From positions 1,364,001 to 1,428,000 of the forward strand of contig NZ_CM001441.1 in NCBI RefSeq assembly GCF_000244895.1: a stretch of 64,000 nucleotides of DNA, written 5' to 3'. Source of the stretch: Desulfosporosinus youngiae DSM 17734. GTDB lineage: Bacteria > Bacillota > Desulfitobacteriia > Desulfitobacteriales > Desulfitobacteriaceae. The notes beneath the pieces were generated by a model, which saw nothing but the letters and a program-made list of their open reading frames with translations, was not told the DNA's origin and made no database searches. Below are positions 17,641 through 26,514 of the stretch, piece by piece (the first letter of the stretch is position 1; each line of letters starts with the position of its first letter). The position numbers were made by a program, and so were the translations under genes.

Positions 17641-18258
17641 TTGAAGTTATATCTGGCTTTAGGGGATTCAATAACTGCAGGATATGGTGTAGCAAGCCCT
17701 TTTTCCTTTCCGACTATATATGCCAGCTTTCTCAGACGGCATAATCCGGATTTATGCTTGCTTAATTTAGGTGTAAACGGCTTAACAACAAGAGGTTTGC
17801 TTAATCAATTAACGTCAAATCCCAGCCTTCGAAAGTCTGTAGCTCAAGCTTGCTTAATTACTCTTACAATCGGCTCTAATGATTTGCTTCGTCTTATTGG
17901 CAATCCTAATCAACCCTTTAGACTATCTCAGTTACCCATCATCCAGAGAAGCATGATAAAAACTCTAATGGAAATCGGACAAGAGATTAGGTTTTTAAAT
18001 CCAGGAGCCATCGTTAAAGTAGCTACAATTTATAATCCCTTGCCGGCGGGGCCCTATGCCCATTACTATCCGCAGGTTCAGGCCATTATCGACAATGCCA
18101 ATGCCATGATTACCCTCTGGGCAAGACGTTACGGATTTGTCGTTGTCAATTTAGATCGTGAGATAAAAGGCAAAGAAGTGTGGTTTATCAGCAAGGATTA
18201 TGCCCATCCCAATGCTGCCGGGTATCAGATGATAGCAAAGGCATTCGCTCGATACTAG
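17641..18258 (+). CDS. SGNH/GDSL-type esterase
   Basis: 205 residues with all four SGNH blocks: GDSITAG (residues 8-14, nucleophile Ser), LGVNGLTT (block II Gly), TIGSNDLL (block III Asn) and DYAHPNAAGY (block V Asp and His). Likely hydrolyses an ester of a lipid, sugar or peptidoglycan substituent. There is no signal peptide, so it may act in the cytoplasm. The start is TTG 17641 after a weak GCGGTGA site; a TATAAT lies at 17600-17605. Confidence 0.85.
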   Translation: MKLYLALGDSITAGYGVASPFSFPTIYASFLRRHNPDLCLLNLGVNGLTTRGLLNQLTSNPSLRKSVAQACLITLTIGSNDLLRLIGNPNQPFRLSQLPIIQRSMIKTLMEIGQEIRFLNPGAIVKVATIYNPLPAGPYAHYYPQVQAIIDNANAMITLWARRYGFVVVNLDREIKGKEVWFISKDYAHPNAAGYQMIAKAFARY

Positions 18259-18284
18259 AGGTTTTAAAAGGGATCTGGGGCGAA

Positions 18285-18935
18285 TCATAGTGAAGAATCC
18301 CTGAAACGTTTTACTGAGTAATAGCAATAGAGACTTGCTGAGCCAAAAAGGAGAGCCCCAATCATTAAGGCCAGCAAAAAGCGGCTTGGATTTTCAGCGA
18401 GCTGCCAAAAGTCGTGCCCTATCCAAGATTCCCAAAGAATCATGGGGATCTTGCCGATCAAGGAGGCGAGTAAAAACATCGGGAAGGAGATCAGGGATAA
18501 ACCAGCGGCATAATTAACGGCTGCGGAGGGAAGAATCGGAATAAACCTTGAGATCAGGATAATAGAAAAGCTATTTCCTTCAATAAGAGTACCCCATTTT
18601 CCTAATTTCCCGATCTTGGGCTGAGCCCAATCTTGTCCCAGAGTACGAGATAGCCCAAAACCTAAAGAGGCACCTAGTAAACTTCCTGCCAGAGAAAGCA
18701 GAAAACCACCAACCCAACCGAAAGCAAGGGTATTAACTCCGGCCATTAAAGCAAAGGGTACTACGGGAAAAAGTGCCAAAAGGGCTATTATAAACAGGTC
18801 AACAAAGATACTGATCCATCCCCACTGGGTGACTAAAGCTTGCAAATCAGTGGGATTTTGAAGTTTGGGATAAAGCAAGATAACAACGGTTAGGGAGAAA
18901 GCTAACGTAAAGACTGAAAAATATTTTTTGGACAA
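18285..18935 (-). CDS. TVP38/TMEM64 (VTT domain, DedA-like) membrane protein
   Basis: About 216 residues, mostly hydrophobic, with the SNARE-associated/VTT domain pattern: PVVPFALMAGVNTLAFGWVGG, then GASLGFGLSRTLG, and ISRFIPILPSAAVNYAAGLS, which carries the conserved R-x-x-P. This superfamily includes lipid scramblases and carrier-lipid flippases of the cell membrane. I chose TTG 18935 because AAGGAAGGTG lies just upstream. The in-frame ATG at 18962 is inside an inverted repeat (18955-18982) that probably ends the upstream HD gene. Confidence 0.8.
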   Translation of the reverse strand: MSKKYFSVFTLAFSLTVVILLYPKLQNPTDLQALVTQWGWISIFVDLFIIALLALFPVVPFALMAGVNTLAFGWVGGFLLSLAGSLLGASLGFGLSRTLGQDWAQPKIGKLGKWGTLIEGNSFSIILISRFIPILPSAAVNYAAGLSLISFPMFLLASLIGKIPMILWESWIGHDFWQLAENPSRFLLALMIGALLFGSASLYCYYSVKRFRDSSL

Positions 18936-18954
18936 CGGGTCACCTTCCTTAATA

Positions 18955-18982
18955 AACGGCATGCTTGAAAACGCATGCCGTT
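18955..18982 (-). terminator. Hairpin between the HD and TVP38 genes
   Basis: AACGGCATGC (18955-18964) pairs with GCATGCCGTT (18973-18982) around 8 bases. On the - strand only a short T-rich stretch follows, so termination may be partial. Confidence 0.45.
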
Positions 18983-18998
18983 CTTTAGTAACGGGCTA

Positions 18999-19541
18999 CT
19001 AGTGCTGGTAGGGTTTTGTATCTTTCGTTTTTAATTGAACAAGTTTTCCATGTTCTGAAAGGTGAAGTGATGTATATCTCTCAGAAGGCGGAAGATGGCG
19101 TTTGAATTTAAACCGAAACTCCTGGATTGAGGCCATCTTATCGGCAACCATAACCAGAAAGGCCTCCCGGCTTCGGGGCAAGCGGAGGGTTAGCGGCCAC
19201 ATATGGCTTAGAATAATGTCTTTTTCCTTTTCACTTAGGTCAAAACAGCGTTCCGCATTTTGGCAGGCAATACGCGGATGGCGAAAACCATGCCAACGAG
19301 ACCCGTCCGGACGAAGCTTATGCCAATCATAGAGGAAAAAGTCGTGGAGGAGGGCCCCCCTAGTGACCGCTTGAGTATCCAAATGAACCTTTTTTTCGAG
19401 GCGTACCGACCAGTTATAGGCTATTTGGGCGACCCGGAGAGAGTGTTCCAGAGTGGTAAAGGGGCGATGATGCGTATATAAGGCTAATTGTTGATATTCT
19501 TCATGATTTAAGATCTCCTCCACATGTTTGGGCAAATTCAA
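18999..19541 (-). CDS. HD-domain hydrolase
   Basis: 180 residues. The metal-binding HD signature is clear: H in LEHSLRVA (about 33), the HD pair in GALLHDFFLYDWH (about 67-68) and a later conserved Asp in VMVADKMAS. This matches metal-dependent phosphohydrolases of the HDIG/COG1418-like type; the substrate is unknown. The residues RWHGFRHPRIA between motifs are typical of a Firmicute subfamily. The TTG start at 19541 has GGAAGGTG correctly placed upstream. Confidence 0.8.
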   Translation of the reverse strand: MNLPKHVEEILNHEEYQQLALYTHHRPFTTLEHSLRVAQIAYNWSVRLEKKVHLDTQAVTRGALLHDFFLYDWHKLRPDGSRWHGFRHPRIACQNAERCFDLSEKEKDIILSHMWPLTLRLPRSREAFLVMVADKMASIQEFRFKFKRHLPPSERYTSLHLSEHGKLVQLKTKDTKPYQH

Positions 19542-19585
19542 TCTGTTTCACCTTCCTAGTCCAGTGAGCGGAAGTTATCCGTGTC

Positions 19586-20302
19586 TTAGGAATTATAGAA
19601 TTTTTTACGCTGCTGATTTAAAAAGTGTTCCAGTGCCTCTAGCTTATTATGAAGTAAGGCCATTTTTTCTGTGACAGTATGGCGCATTTTCGGATAAGTA
19701 TGCAGGAGGCGATAAAAGGGAGAACATTCTGAATGGAACGAAGGAAATTCTAAGCGTTCATAACGCTCTTGGAATACGGATATAAAGCGTTCCAAGCGGT
19801 GAAGTAAGAGGCTGGAGTGAATAAGATCCCCAATAACGTATCCAGTTAAGATGAGCGCTGAAATAGAACGAACCGTCGTGGGAATCTGGTATAGTTGAAT
19901 TTGAACAACCGGGTGTATGATGAGATAGAATATAAGCCCCAGAACTCCCCAGAGCAAGCTGAAGGGAAGAGAGATCCGCCCATGAAGATTAAAGGGAATG
20001 GAATGATAGTCCCAAAGTTGTAAGTGAAAAAAACGTTCGAAAAACCAACCCGCTGCATATTCCAGCAAGGTACTTAAAAAGACAAACCAGATAAACAGCC
20101 ATGGCCAAGTGAGGTTACCTATCAGTCCCGAAGACCAAATTACCAAGGTCGCGAAGAGTCCATAAATCGGCAGGAAGGGGCCGGAGAGAAACCCTGGGTT
20201 GACCATTCTGCGTTGGAGGCATGAACGGTATATGGCTTCCATGACCCAGCCGGCAAAAGCGTAAATAGAAAAAGTGAGAATAAAGTTTGTCAGTATAGTC
20301 AC
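19586..20302 (-). CDS. Putative ABC-transporter type IV (CmpB-like) membrane protein
   Basis: 238 residues with five or so membrane helices followed by a cytoplasmic helical tail (from ~175). The opening FSIYAFAGWVMEAIYRS and the GFLSGPFLPIYGLFA and LEYAAGWFFERFFHLQLWDY motifs are characteristic of the PF06541 family, annotated as ABC-transporter type IV although no ATPase is nearby. Function is not established. The GAAAGGGTG site and ATG start look sound. Confidence 0.75.
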   Translation of the reverse strand: MTILTNFILTFSIYAFAGWVMEAIYRSCLQRRMVNPGFLSGPFLPIYGLFATLVIWSSGLIGNLTWPWLFIWFVFLSTLLEYAAGWFFERFFHLQLWDYHSIPFNLHGRISLPFSLLWGVLGLIFYLIIHPVVQIQLYQIPTTVRSISALILTGYVIGDLIHSSLLLHRLERFISVFQERYERLEFPSFHSECSPFYRLLHTYPKMRHTVTEKMALLHNKLEALEHFLNQQRKKFYNS

Positions 20303-20412
20303 CCTTTCTTAAGCTTTTTCAAATATTCGCACGGTATACCCATTATACTATAATTTAGCTTAAATTCGTATCAAAGTATATAAATGGAGTCGATCGGAAA
20401 CGTGCGGGTGTT

Positions 20413-20631
20413 TCACTGATAATTTAAATGCAAGATATCCTCTATGAGATAATCGATTCCTTTAGCAGGACTGGGGAGTTTCACACCTATAGCTGGTAAG
20501 AGAGACATTAGGAAAGCCATAGATAAGAAAATAGAGAATACGATTAATTCACGCCAGTGTTTATTTCTGATCAAGCTTGGAACTTCAAAGAGGATGACTC
20601 CAATAAAAGCACACACTAATAAAAATATCAT
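20413..20631 (-). CDS. Small membrane protein at the end of the germination operon
   Basis: 72 residues with two predicted membrane segments (about 1-20 and 28-50). It begins 37 bases after the GerB-type gene in the same direction. Small two-helix proteins are often found at the end of gerA-type operons (GerD/GerQ excluded), but I cannot name this one. A GGAGG site precedes the ATG. Confidence 0.65.
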   Translation of the reverse strand: MIFLLVCAFIGVILFEVPSLIRNKHWRELIVFSIFLSMAFLMSLLPAIGVKLPSPAKGIDYLIEDILHLNYQ

Positions 20632-20668
20632 TGCTTTGTTCCTCCGGTTAGAGTTTAAGTAATCGAGT

Positions 20669-21754
20669 TTACTTTGGCAATTTGCGTAGTTTAGCGACGA
20701 GTAAGGATATCAGAGGAATGACATAGTAAAACCACATAGTGAAGACGGGAGTAATATACCTCATAGTGTAGTTTAATTGTATTTTAGATTCGAAGGATAT
20801 AAAGGCTAAGGCCATGGTAAGCATACCAATCGGCAAAACCAGCGGTTTGTAGGAACGCAGCTTTGTAATCTGAGCTATACTTAACACGATAGCATAATAA
20901 TAAACACTAGAAATAATAAATAGCAGCAGAATTTGGGCCATAGCCACGAGAACTTCCAGGCGGCTGATAATTTTTCCAATGTTGATCAAGCGTACTGCTT
21001 CTAAAGAAGGAGAAGAAACAACGGTACTAAGGGGTCCCAGAGCTGCTATATTTCGGGTTGTACCAATTATTAGTCCAAGCCCTCCTATAATTATTCCCAG
21101 GAGGACGGATTTTTTGGTTTGGTTCGGTTTGTTGATAAACGGAATGATCATCATAAAAATGATAACTTCACTGAATGAAACGTGCAGTATAATGTGAGTA
21201 CTTTGAATCAATTCGCCGAGCGGAACTTCAAGAATCGGTAAGAAATTATTAAAGTCCATATCTTTCAATAAGAGCATAAATGTTAAAATGAGAATAAAGG
21301 ATGTCATGAAGACACTCCCGATACTCATTCTGGCGATAACCTCGATCCCTTCGCGTACCGCCCAGGCACAGACGAAGGTAAACATGATCATGATTAGGAG
21401 CATGGGAGTTTCAGGCATCATATAGGTTAGAATAAAATCCCCGATAAACCAAAGGTATGCGGATAAAGCTGTTACAAATAACCAGAGATATTGCAGGGAA
21501 ACCAGCTTGCCAAGATAGGGCCCGTAAATAAGATCATGGATCTGAATTAAGGTTTTGCCCGGAAATTTATTAGCAAGCGCAATATAAACGAGAGCAAATA
21601 GTAAGCCAATGATTAAGGCAGCTGCCTCGGCCAACCAGGTATCCTGTTTGGAAATGGGATAGGCATAGGATACGGACAAGAGTCCCCCCTGGATAAAAGC
21701 TCCAATTAAAAACATCAATTGAGAACTCGATATTTCGCCTTTTTCAAGTTTCAT
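20669..21754 (-). CDS. Spore germination receptor B subunit (GerAB-type permease)
   Basis: 361 residues with about ten membrane helices, matching the endospore germination permease family (APC superfamily). The start KGEISSSQLMFLIGAFIQGG, the GKTLIQIHDLIYGPYLGKL segment and the proline-rich helices are typical. In spore inner membranes this subunit binds the germinant, for example an amino acid. It starts 6 bases after the C subunit gene, so the two are translationally close. Confidence 0.9.
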   Translation of the reverse strand: MKLEKGEISSSQLMFLIGAFIQGGLLSVSYAYPISKQDTWLAEAAALIIGLLFALVYIALANKFPGKTLIQIHDLIYGPYLGKLVSLQYLWLFVTALSAYLWFIGDFILTYMMPETPMLLIMIMFTFVCAWAVREGIEVIARMSIGSVFMTSFILILTFMLLLKDMDFNNFLPILEVPLGELIQSTHIILHVSFSEVIIFMMIIPFINKPNQTKKSVLLGIIIGGLGLIIGTTRNIAALGPLSTVVSSPSLEAVRLINIGKIISRLEVLVAMAQILLLFIISSVYYYAIVLSIAQITKLRSYKPLVLPIGMLTMALAFISFESKIQLNYTMRYITPVFTMWFYYVIPLISLLVAKLRKLPK

Positions 21755-21760
21755 GAAAGG

Positions 21761-22957
21761 TTATTGCTCCTTTGCTGGTGCTACTGGTCGTCCGATGGAG
21801 CCTGATCGCCGTAATTTAGCCTCGGCGACAACCTCTACTTCAAGATCAGGAAAGATTTCATCCCAGCTTTTTTTCAACTCTTGCCACTCCTTAGGATAGT
21901 TTCGATGCAGCACATCTCCAAACCCAAAAATATCAGCGTTAAGTTTCTGAGCCTTACTTAAAGCAGATTTGATTTCGGCTTCGATAACCTCAGATTTCAG
22001 CCTTTCTAACTCTGAGACGGGGTTAGGAGCTGTCAAATTCTTCATGCCGCATTGACTCGCAATATTTCCTTCTTCCTTAACTTCAATTTTAAAGCAGGGT
22101 TTATCATCAATGATTTCTGCGGAGATTTTGCTTTGGGCGCGAATGATTTCTAAACTCACAAAATTTTTCATTTCTGGACAATAGACATCAATAATTCCGC
22201 TCTTTATCTCATCAATAGCCCATAACAAGCCGCGGGTTTCTTCTTTGTTCATTTGCCCGATCAATTTATCTTGTTTAAAAACGGCCGTACCTTTCACTGA
22301 TATTTCCTTTTCTTCACCTTTTCCGAGAATTTCAATGATAGGTGCAATCGGAGCGGTTGTCTCACTCATTAAGCGATTACCAAGCTGATTTAGCCTGACA
22401 ACGCTGGTCATAGAGTTAGCGGCTTGGGCGTCCATTAGTTCGGCAATTTCCATAGCAGGAACTTTCTCAAGCCTTGGTCTGACATCAAATACATCCCTTG
22501 CCTTATCATCAGCGACTAAGATCAAGACCTCAAAGCGGGTTTCCTGATCCCGAAAAAAGAAATCAAGGTAACTGCGAATCCCTTGTTCGGCTAACGAACG
22601 GCCAAAGATAATAACTTGATTATGAGGAAAATATAACTTGCGGCTAACTTTATGGGTAAAATCTCTGATGGTTGCAAACATGGTCTCTCCTCTGTTTCTG
22701 ACATTCGAATAGGCACCGGTACTGCCGCTTTCCCCAGTGCTGCTATCTTCGGGAGCACTCGTTTTCAGCTCGGAGGTTTTTATGATTTGCGCAGTCACTT
22801 CTATTTGTTTTTTATCCGTGTTTTCGGACTTATCTATGCCAACACCCAAGACGATCGCCAAGCTTGGCAGTTCGCGGCGATTCCAACATCCTGTGGTGCC
22901 TAAGGTAAGAATGATAAAGGTTAGAAGTGTGACGGCTATCTTGTTGAAATACTTCAT
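21761..22957 (-). CDS. Spore germination receptor C subunit (GerAC-type lipoprotein)
   Basis: 398 residues. A lipoprotein signal is evident: hydrophobic N-terminus then LGTTGCWNRREL, with the lipid-modified Cys about residue 24. The sequence then follows the Ger(x)C family, with the GVGIDKSE motif, the REGETM-like RGETMFATIRDF stretch and a C-terminal domain containing SALSKAQKLNADIFGFGD, the family hallmark. It completes the germinant receptor with the A and B subunits flanking it. Confidence 0.9.
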   Translation of the reverse strand: MKYFNKIAVTLLTFIILTLGTTGCWNRRELPSLAIVLGVGIDKSENTDKKQIEVTAQIIKTSELKTSAPEDSSTGESGSTGAYSNVRNRGETMFATIRDFTHKVSRKLYFPHNQVIIFGRSLAEQGIRSYLDFFFRDQETRFEVLILVADDKARDVFDVRPRLEKVPAMEIAELMDAQAANSMTSVVRLNQLGNRLMSETTAPIAPIIEILGKGEEKEISVKGTAVFKQDKLIGQMNKEETRGLLWAIDEIKSGIIDVYCPEMKNFVSLEIIRAQSKISAEIIDDKPCFKIEVKEEGNIASQCGMKNLTAPNPVSELERLKSEVIEAEIKSALSKAQKLNADIFGFGDVLHRNYPKEWQELKKSWDEIFPDLEVEVVAEAKLRRSGSIGRPVAPAKEQ

Positions 22958-22978
22958 TAAATAATCCCTATCTTTACT

Positions 22979-24607
22979 TTATTTTGGCGGGGTATCTTCT
23001 TTGGAGGGAGGTCCGGGTTTTAACCGAAACTCCTCACGTTGAGGATCACGCCACCCGATGGTTCTTGGTCGTGTTATCATGGCCCAGAGCGGCGCCCTGA
23101 TAAAGGTATCTTTTAAGTCAGACACAGTAAGCGGAGCCAAAGGGGATAGATAGGGTGTTCCAAAGGATCTTAAAGATGCCAGATGTATGAAAACACCGAT
23201 TAGACCGATCATGATGCCAAAACCGCCGGAAAAGCCGGCCAGGAGCGTAAAGATAATTCGCAAGATACCTCCTGAATCTGTTTGCGCAGGAGTTACGAAA
23301 CTAGCTATGGCTGTCAGGGCCACGACAATAACCATTGGTGCTCCGATCAGCCCTGCCGATACGGCGGATTGTCCAACGACCAAGGCTCCTACGATGCTTA
23401 CGGCTTGACCGACAGGTCTGGGTAATCTTACGCCGGCCTCCCGCAGGATCTCAAATATAATCCCCATTCCCAGTGCTTCCAGCAGCACGGGAAAAGGTAC
23501 TCCTTCCTGAGCTGCAGACATGCTGAACAACAAGGCGGTCGGTATCAGTTCCTGATGATACGTCGTTAAGGCTACATAGGTAGCAGGGGCAAGGATACTT
23601 ATAGCATAGGCAATATAGCGGAACACTCGAATTATGCTTACGAAGTAAGGGCGGGAATAATAATCTTCCGAACTCTGGAAGCTTTCGATAAATAGCATGG
23701 GGACTGTGAGCACAAAGGGAGTACCGTCAACCAGAATAGCTGCCCGTCCTTCAAGGATTTTGGCAGCAGCCTTATCAGGTTTTTCCGTATTGGCTACTGT
23801 TGAAAATATGGAAAGAGGTGCATCCTCAATATATTGTTCTATCATACCTGACTCGAGGATTGAGTCGGTTTTGATGTCTTTTAGCCTGCGCTTGATTTCT
23901 TCAATGAGTAAAGGGTTAGCGATACCTTTGATATAGGCAATACAAATATTTGTCATGGTACGCTCACCGATTTTCATGGACTCTAAGACTAAATCCGGAC
24001 TTTTGATTTTTCGTCTTATTAAGGTTGTGTTAGTCAGTAAACTTTCGACGAAGCCCTCGCGAGGTCCTCGGACGACGGATTCAGTTCTAGGTTCAGTGAC
24101 GCTTCGGGCCTTCCAGTCGGCAGTCATAATTATTAAAGCTTCTTCACAGCCATCGACCAACAAAATCGTTTCCCCGGAAAGATATCGATTAATAATTTCC
24201 TGGATAGAAGTGGATTTGCCAACTTCTCCTACCGAGAGCATGGTTGCTGTAACTAGTTCTATAAACCTTTGAGTTGAATCAGCCTTATTGGTATTAGGAG
24301 GCGGCTTTAACAATAAAGGCTTAAGGATACTTTCATTAATTGTCGTCAGATCCGTCATCCCGTTAAGATAAATCAGTGCAGCATCATGTTCCTGTCCGTG
24401 CTCTCCTAAAGTGAAGTTTCGAATGACAAGATCATAGTTATCGCCTAAAAGTCCTTTGAAAATTTCCAGGTTTGTATTGAGACTTGGCGAGAGAGTTTTT
24501 GGATGGTTTTGGGAATCGTCAGAAGCGGCTTGGTTTTGTCGGCCGGCGGCATAGCTTTGATTTAGTAACTTCAGATATTTTAACTTGCTGAATATGTAAC
24601 GAAGCAT
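22979..24607 (-). CDS. Spore germination receptor A subunit (GerAA type)
   Basis: About 542 residues. A soluble N-terminal domain (roughly 1-300) is followed by four to five membrane helices (about 300-495) and a short polar tail. Family motifs include DGCEEALIIMTADWKARSV, EPRTESVVRGPREGF and RPVGQAVSIVGALVVGQSAV. The start ATG 24607 is placed by the GGAGGGGGG just upstream; an ATG at 24625 overlaps that site. First gene of a leftward operon: A, C, B and a small membrane protein. Expression is expected in the forespore, though no sigma-G promoter was pinned down. Confidence 0.9.
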   Translation of the reverse strand: MLRYIFSKLKYLKLLNQSYAAGRQNQAASDDSQNHPKTLSPSLNTNLEIFKGLLGDNYDLVIRNFTLGEHGQEHDAALIYLNGMTDLTTINESILKPLLLKPPPNTNKADSTQRFIELVTATMLSVGEVGKSTSIQEIINRYLSGETILLVDGCEEALIIMTADWKARSVTEPRTESVVRGPREGFVESLLTNTTLIRRKIKSPDLVLESMKIGERTMTNICIAYIKGIANPLLIEEIKRRLKDIKTDSILESGMIEQYIEDAPLSIFSTVANTEKPDKAAAKILEGRAAILVDGTPFVLTVPMLFIESFQSSEDYYSRPYFVSIIRVFRYIAYAISILAPATYVALTTYHQELIPTALLFSMSAAQEGVPFPVLLEALGMGIIFEILREAGVRLPRPVGQAVSIVGALVVGQSAVSAGLIGAPMVIVVALTAIASFVTPAQTDSGGILRIIFTLLAGFSGGFGIMIGLIGVFIHLASLRSFGTPYLSPLAPLTVSDLKDTFIRAPLWAMITRPRTIGWRDPQREEFRLKPGPPSKEDTPPK

Positions 24608-24720
24608 AACCCCCCTCCCTTTCATGGCACCTTCTTGTTAATATGACCAATGAAGCCGGAAGTTATTTATGATTTATGTCCGGGGATAATTGTCCTAAGT
24701 GAAATGTCAGTGAAAGTTCG

Positions 24721-24766
24721 AAAAAGCGTAGGGTTATGAACATGGTTCATAGCCATACGCTTTTTT
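24721..24766. terminator. Bidirectional terminator hairpin
   Basis: GCGTAGGGTTATGAAC pairs with GTTCATAGCCATACGC (two mismatches or wobbles) around a 3-base loop. T runs lie on both outer sides, so it can stop transcription of the leftward repeat copy before the ger operon and anything arriving from the left. Confidence 0.7.
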
Positions 24767-24777
24767 ATACTATCAGA

Positions 24778-25044
24778 GTTCTATGCCGTTGTGCGGCACT
24801 ACTGAAAATAGGTCGCTCGGGTCGGGCAGCTTCTCCCACATCCGTTAACTCAGCACTCCGAGGCTCGCCCACTCGCCGGTGCGGGACTTCGCCAAACCTC
24901 CGGGTAGTACCTGATGTGAACCCGTGGCTCCGTTTCCCCGCACCGGCTTGTGGGCTTTTATCGCCTCTCCATGCGATGAGTTCACTCCTGTGGGAGAAGC
25001 TGCCTGACTTTGAGGTCTACAGATTCTTTGAATGTTTTTGGGGT
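24778..25044 (-). repeat. Structured repeat, copy 2, inverted
   Basis: About 267 bp that match, on the - strand, the repeat at 16091-16480, but lacking two internal insertions. Stems read on the + strand are GAGGC (24860-24864) with GCCTC (24963-24967), GCCCAC (24867-24872) with GTGGGC (24950-24955), and GCCGGTGCGGG (24875-24885) with CCCGCACCGGC (24937-24947). All three pair perfectly, giving a long rod with a conserved internal loop. Transcription from the - strand would end at the terminator 24721-24766. A 105-codon open frame crossing it on the + strand is not a gene. Confidence 0.65.
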
Positions 25045-25112
25045 GTTTTTTAAAATGATTATTTGGACGAAGGTAGGGCTGTGATAACTAAATAGCGGGA
25101 TTAGCTGTGATG

Positions 25113-25850
25113 TCAGGACAGAAAAGGAAAAACCGCTAACAGGCAGATAACTTCGGCAAGTTCGATAAAGGCTCCGTATAGATCTCCTGTTAAGCCTCCT
25201 AAAAGCTTGGATATTTTGGAGGCCATGAAGGTTATTAGCAGAGCAGTTACTCCCAGGGCAAGCGGTCCGCCTAAGCCGAGAAGGAAATAGGAAATTCCGC
25301 CTATTAATCCTCCGCTGAGAAGAAACGGAATCCAGCCGGATGACTCATGAAATCCTTTGCCCAGCCCTTGAGAGCGGGCGTAGGGGAACCGGATAACCCC
25401 GATTTGAAAGACCCAGCGTGAGAGCATAGGCATCACGATGAGGACGGCAAAGGCGGAGGGAGTCAGGCTGGCCAGAAAGGCGAATTTCAGAAGCAGTAAG
25501 CCGACGAGAGCCATGGAGGCATGGGCGCCAACCCGGCTGTCCTTCATGATTTCCAAGATTCTTTCCGGGCTGCGGGCGGATAGTAAACCATCCATACTAT
25601 CCATAAACCCATCGAGATGGATTCCGCCGGTGAGGATTAACTCAGCTGCCAGCAGGAGAGCGCCCAGAACTAAGGGGGGATAATAAGGTACTAAGGCTTG
25701 GGCCAGCAGCCAGAGAAGCAGACCTATGACCAGACCTACGAGAGGGTAAAACCGGTAACTTCGGGTAAATTCCTCCGCAGTAACATCTTTGGGGATTGGC
25801 AGAGGAATCCGTGTGAAAAAGGTAAGGGCAATCAGAAATCCACGCATCAT
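25113..25850 (-). CDS. cobS: Adenosylcobinamide-GDP ribazoletransferase
   Basis: Joins alpha-ribazole (phosphate) to adenosylcobinamide-GDP, the last step of cobamide assembly, in the cell membrane. 245 residues with about six hydrophobic helices. The family motif GGIHLDGFMDSMDGLLS (about residue 75) with its Asp-rich D-G-x-x-D and the following RILEIMKDSRVGAHA are clear, as are FFTRIPLP near the start and GLTGDLYGA near the end. It overlaps the cobU start by 4 bases. Last gene of the riboswitch-controlled cobT-cobU-cobS operon. Confidence 0.92.
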   Translation of the reverse strand: MMRGFLIALTFFTRIPLPIPKDVTAEEFTRSYRFYPLVGLVIGLLLWLLAQALVPYYPPLVLGALLLAAELILTGGIHLDGFMDSMDGLLSARSPERILEIMKDSRVGAHASMALVGLLLLKFAFLASLTPSAFAVLIVMPMLSRWVFQIGVIRFPYARSQGLGKGFHESSGWIPFLLSGGLIGGISYFLLGLGGPLALGVTALLITFMASKISKLLGGLTGDLYGAFIELAEVICLLAVFPFLS

Positions 25851-26491
25851 AGATCGCCCTTGAGCAGAGAAGCAAGCAGCTTCTCGCCGGAGGGTTTAAG
25901 TTCTATGGGGTATCCGGCTGCGACCAGATAAACTTGCTCAGCCTTGCGGGCCAGGATCTGATTGCTTCGTCCGGCCAAATCCCGGTAAACCCGGGCCATA
26001 GGGTTTTCCGGGACGATTCCTTGTCCTACTTCGTTGGTGACAAAGATTACTTTAGGTTTGATCTCTTGGGCAAGTTGAGCAACCTCTTGAACGTTAGCCA
26101 AAATTTGTGGTTCTATATGTTTGTATAGATGAGAGGAGGTTTGAGATTCAGAGGGTGCCTCTTGACCGGGTTGAGCAGATTGATCAGCCTGTCCGGCCAG
26201 CAGCATATTTGTAAGCCAGAGTGTGACACAATCAAGGAGGATCACGGCCTCCTCGTCTTTAAGCTGAGTTAAGGTAGCATGGATGTTCAAGGGTTCCTCG
26301 ATGAGCCGCCAAGTGGAAGGTCGTTGTTCCTGGTGCTTTTTTACACGTATAGCCATTTCGGCATCCCATATTTGAGCGGTAGCAATGTAAATGACTGGAC
26401 GTTTGGCCTGAGCGGCAAGAAGTTCGGCAAAAGTGCTTTTGCCGCTGCGGGCACCGCCGGTAATGAGTGTGAATTGAGACATTACGTTCAT
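25847..26491 (-). CDS. cobU: Adenosylcobinamide kinase / guanylyltransferase
   Basis: Phosphorylates adenosylcobinamide and adds GMP from GTP, making the substrate for CobS. 214 residues with the P-loop GGARSGKSTFAE at the N-terminus, IYIATA, the conserved His in KKHQEQRPSTWRLIEEP that forms the GMP adduct, the LLDCVTLWLTNMLL strand and VTNEVGQGIVPENPMAR. A glutamine/serine-rich insertion (about 110-127) is unusual but tolerable. ATG 26491 has GGGAG only three bases away; ATG 26482 is the alternative start. Confidence 0.92.
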   Translation of the reverse strand: MNVMSQFTLITGGARSGKSTFAELLAAQAKRPVIYIATAQIWDAEMAIRVKKHQEQRPSTWRLIEEPLNIHATLTQLKDEEAVILLDCVTLWLTNMLLAGQADQSAQPGQEAPSESQTSSHLYKHIEPQILANVQEVAQLAQEIKPKVIFVTNEVGQGIVPENPMARVYRDLAGRSNQILARKAEQVYLVAAGYPIELKPSGEKLLASLLKGDL

Positions 26492-26514
26492 CGACTCCCT
26501 AAGTGTAGTGTGAA

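Noticed and set aside
24736-25053. 105-codon open frame over the repeat
   Set aside because: It runs antisense to the structured repeat, whose sequence is constrained by stems, and has no protein-like pattern.
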